Positions 62,252 through 64,000 of a stretch of DNA of 64,000 bases are shown piece by piece. The first letter of the stretch is position 1. Every line of letters begins with the position of its first letter. The translations under genes and the position numbers were made by a program. Source of the stretch: Prochilodus magdalenae (Eukaryota > Chordata > Actinopteri > Characiformes > Prochilodontidae); assembly GCA_024036415.1 (NCBI GenBank), contig JAMWET010006938.1, forward strand, positions 776,501 through 840,500. The letters are read 5' to 3'. The notes beneath the pieces are model-generated. The model was not told the DNA's origin and searched no databases. It saw nothing but the letters and a program-made list of their open reading frames with translations.

Positions 62252-63525
62252 CACTGTGTGCACAATTATTAGGCAAGTCTTATTTTTGAGAGTTATTTTC
62301 TCAAAAATGTTAATAAACCTAACATAACAAAACATAAATGTTTAAGAAAGTAAAAGTGAGGTTTTGGCTTTCTTAGGAGAACAACTATTATTGTGCAGAA
62401 TTATTACGCAGTAATAATAATCATGTCACCTTTTTATTTTCATCTGTTCAAGTGAGAATTATAAACAAACAACACAATTTTCCAATAAACATTTCTGCCA
62501 TATTTAAAAAAAAAAGTGACCAATACATCCATCCTTCTTTTCAATAACAGTGATGAGCTTTCCATTCATGGAGTCTTTTCAGTTTCTTGATCTGATGACG
62601 ATCGACTTTTGGTGCAGCAGCAACCACAGCCTCCCAGACACTGTTCAGAGAGGTGTGCTGTTTTCCTTCACTGTAAATCTCCTGTTTAAGAATTGCCCAC
62701 AAGTTCTTAATTGGGTTCAGGTCAGGTAAGGAAGGGGGCATGTCATAAGTTTTTCATCTTTGATGACTTTACTGGCTAGCCATGCAGAGGAGTACTTGGA
62801 TGCATGTGATGGAGCATTGTCCTGCATAAAAATCATTGTCTTTTTGAAAGATGCAGACTTCTTCCTGTACCACTGCTTAAAGAAAGTGTCTGATCCAGCC
62901 ACAAGCCCATCCATCTGGTCCGTCAAGGGTCACTCTCATTTCATCAGTCCATAAAACCTTTGAAAAATCTGTATTCAAATATTTTTCTTGGACGCTTCAG
63001 TGTCTTGGTCAGTGGTGGTCGGGTTTCAGCCTTCCTTACTTTGACCATGTCTCTGAGCACTGAACATCTTGTACTTCTTGGTACTCCAGGTAGGTCGCAG
63101 TTCTGGAATATGACAAAACTGGAAGATAATGGGTTCCTGGTAGCTTCACACTTGATTCTTCTCAAAGCCTCGCAGTTAATTTGTGTCTTTTTTTCTCAAC
63201 ACGTTTCTTGCGACCCTGTTGACTATTTGCAACAAACCATTTGATAGTTCTGTGATCAAGCCCCAATATCTTAGCTATTTCAAGAGTGTTGCATCCCTCT
63301 AAGAGACTTTTGGTATTTTTTGACTTTTCAGAGTCAGTTAAATCTCTTTTTGGCCCATTTTGCCTAAAGAAAAAAGCTGCCTAATAATTGTGCACTCCTT
63401 AGGCCACACCCTCCCTCATTACACAGACACACATCACCTGCTCTGCTTAAATCCATTAAGCATTCATGCCTAAGAATGATAATATGGTCAAAATCCTCAC
63501 CTGCCTAATAATTCTGAACACAGTG
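62252..63525 (-). mobile_element. Tc1-like transposon with intact termini, dead gene
   Basis: 1,274 bases flanked by TA. Left terminus CACTGTGTGCACAATTATTA and right terminus (TAATAATTCTGAACACAGTG) are inverted with few differences over ~28 bases. The transposase is on the - strand. It has an N-terminal helix-turn-helix part not clearly read, then RSTRCSVLRDM, KAETRPPLTK, a WTDE block (about 62,950, in another frame), FMQDNAPSHASKYSSAWLAS and LPDLNPIKNLWAILKQEIYS. At least two frameshifts break it. The third catalytic residue, expected Glu/Asp in NPIENLW, is Lys. Inactive, but it could be mobilised in trans because its ends look good. Confidence 0.85.
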
Positions 63526-64000
63526 TATACCATGCCAAAAAGAACCATGTCATCAGTGGGCCAGTGGACACACGGGTGTGTGATAGATTCAGTAAAATCT
63601 CTATTCTTCTTCCTACTCCCCCGACATTAGCTGCAAAGCCTGATAGCACCATCTAATGGCAATTCTTTATTACTACCAGGACTGGCTGAGCCTCACATGG
63701 CTTACTTTCTAAAATGACCCAAGCCCAAGGTTTATCATAGATTTCTAGACTAGCAGAAGCTGATAGCCAGTACGAGTCATTTAATGCTAGTTCGTGGAAC
63801 ATTAGAGTTAGAGCAACCCAGTACATGCAGTCATCGGATTGAATATATTAGGTGCACTGCTTAGTCTAACAATGTAAACTATAAAGTAAAGATTCAAAAC
63901 AAAAGTTGAAAGCAGGACCCCCACCATCCAAAGGCTGACTAGGGAGAGATCTGCTTAGCTTCATGTGCCAATCAAGCCTATAGGTCTACAGAGCCATGTG
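63526..64000. other. Window end, nothing recognised
   Basis: No ORF, repeat or RNA gene recognised. AGCACCATCTAATGGCAA near 63,645 resembles the short ends of fish mobile elements, but no element can be outlined. Confidence 0.35.

Overview
Animal (teleost fish) genomic DNA: multi-exon genes with GT-AG introns, AT-rich spacers, GA/CA/TA microsatellites, L2-type LINEs and many decayed Tc1/mariner relics. The dispersed repeats look like those of otophysan fish (characins, catfishes), but that guess rests on memory alone.

Layout. 1-2,900: repeat-rich spacer. 3,093-3,893 (+): fgfbp2, one coding exon behind a TATA box. 3,900-9,540: spacer with a higher-order minisatellite (7.1-7.5 kb) and a 250-bp MITE (8.35-8.61 kb). 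9,545-11,186 (+): fgfbp1, with TATA box, 5' non-coding exon, 5'-UTR intron and a GC-rich single coding exon. 10.9-14.7 kb: nothing recognised. 14.7-24.95 kb: one degenerate L2 LINE split by two younger insertions. The first is a 1.7-kb foldback element with ~240-bp inverted arms around a ~178-bp minisatellite. The second is a ~4.75-kb element with short inverted termini that carries broken exons of a gene like the fish 'SAMD3-like' proteins. 25-29 kb: Tc1/mariner relics and a minisatellite.

29.8-45.1 kb and 49.7-60.4 kb (both -): two complete, tandem, head-to-tail annexin A5 genes. Each has one non-coding and twelve coding exons, and each encodes 317 aa. All exon lengths are identical between the copies and all splice sites are intact. 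About 4.6 kb of spacer with an L2 3' end and Tc1 relics lies between them. 60.4-64 kb: a nearly full-length but broken Tc1-like transposon with intact inverted termini.

The two FGFBP genes encode secreted, heparin-type FGF carriers. The annexins encode cytosolic/extracellular Ca2+-dependent phosphatidylserine-binding proteins. No shared pathway is evident. In human, FGFBP1/FGFBP2 lie on 4p and ANXA5 on 4q, so their adjacency here is probably a rearranged remnant of ancestral linkage. The most unusual content is the nested transposon stack at 14.7-25 kb, the (CT)n microsatellites that serve as polypyrimidine tracts in the annexin genes, and the uneven divergence between the two annexin copies.
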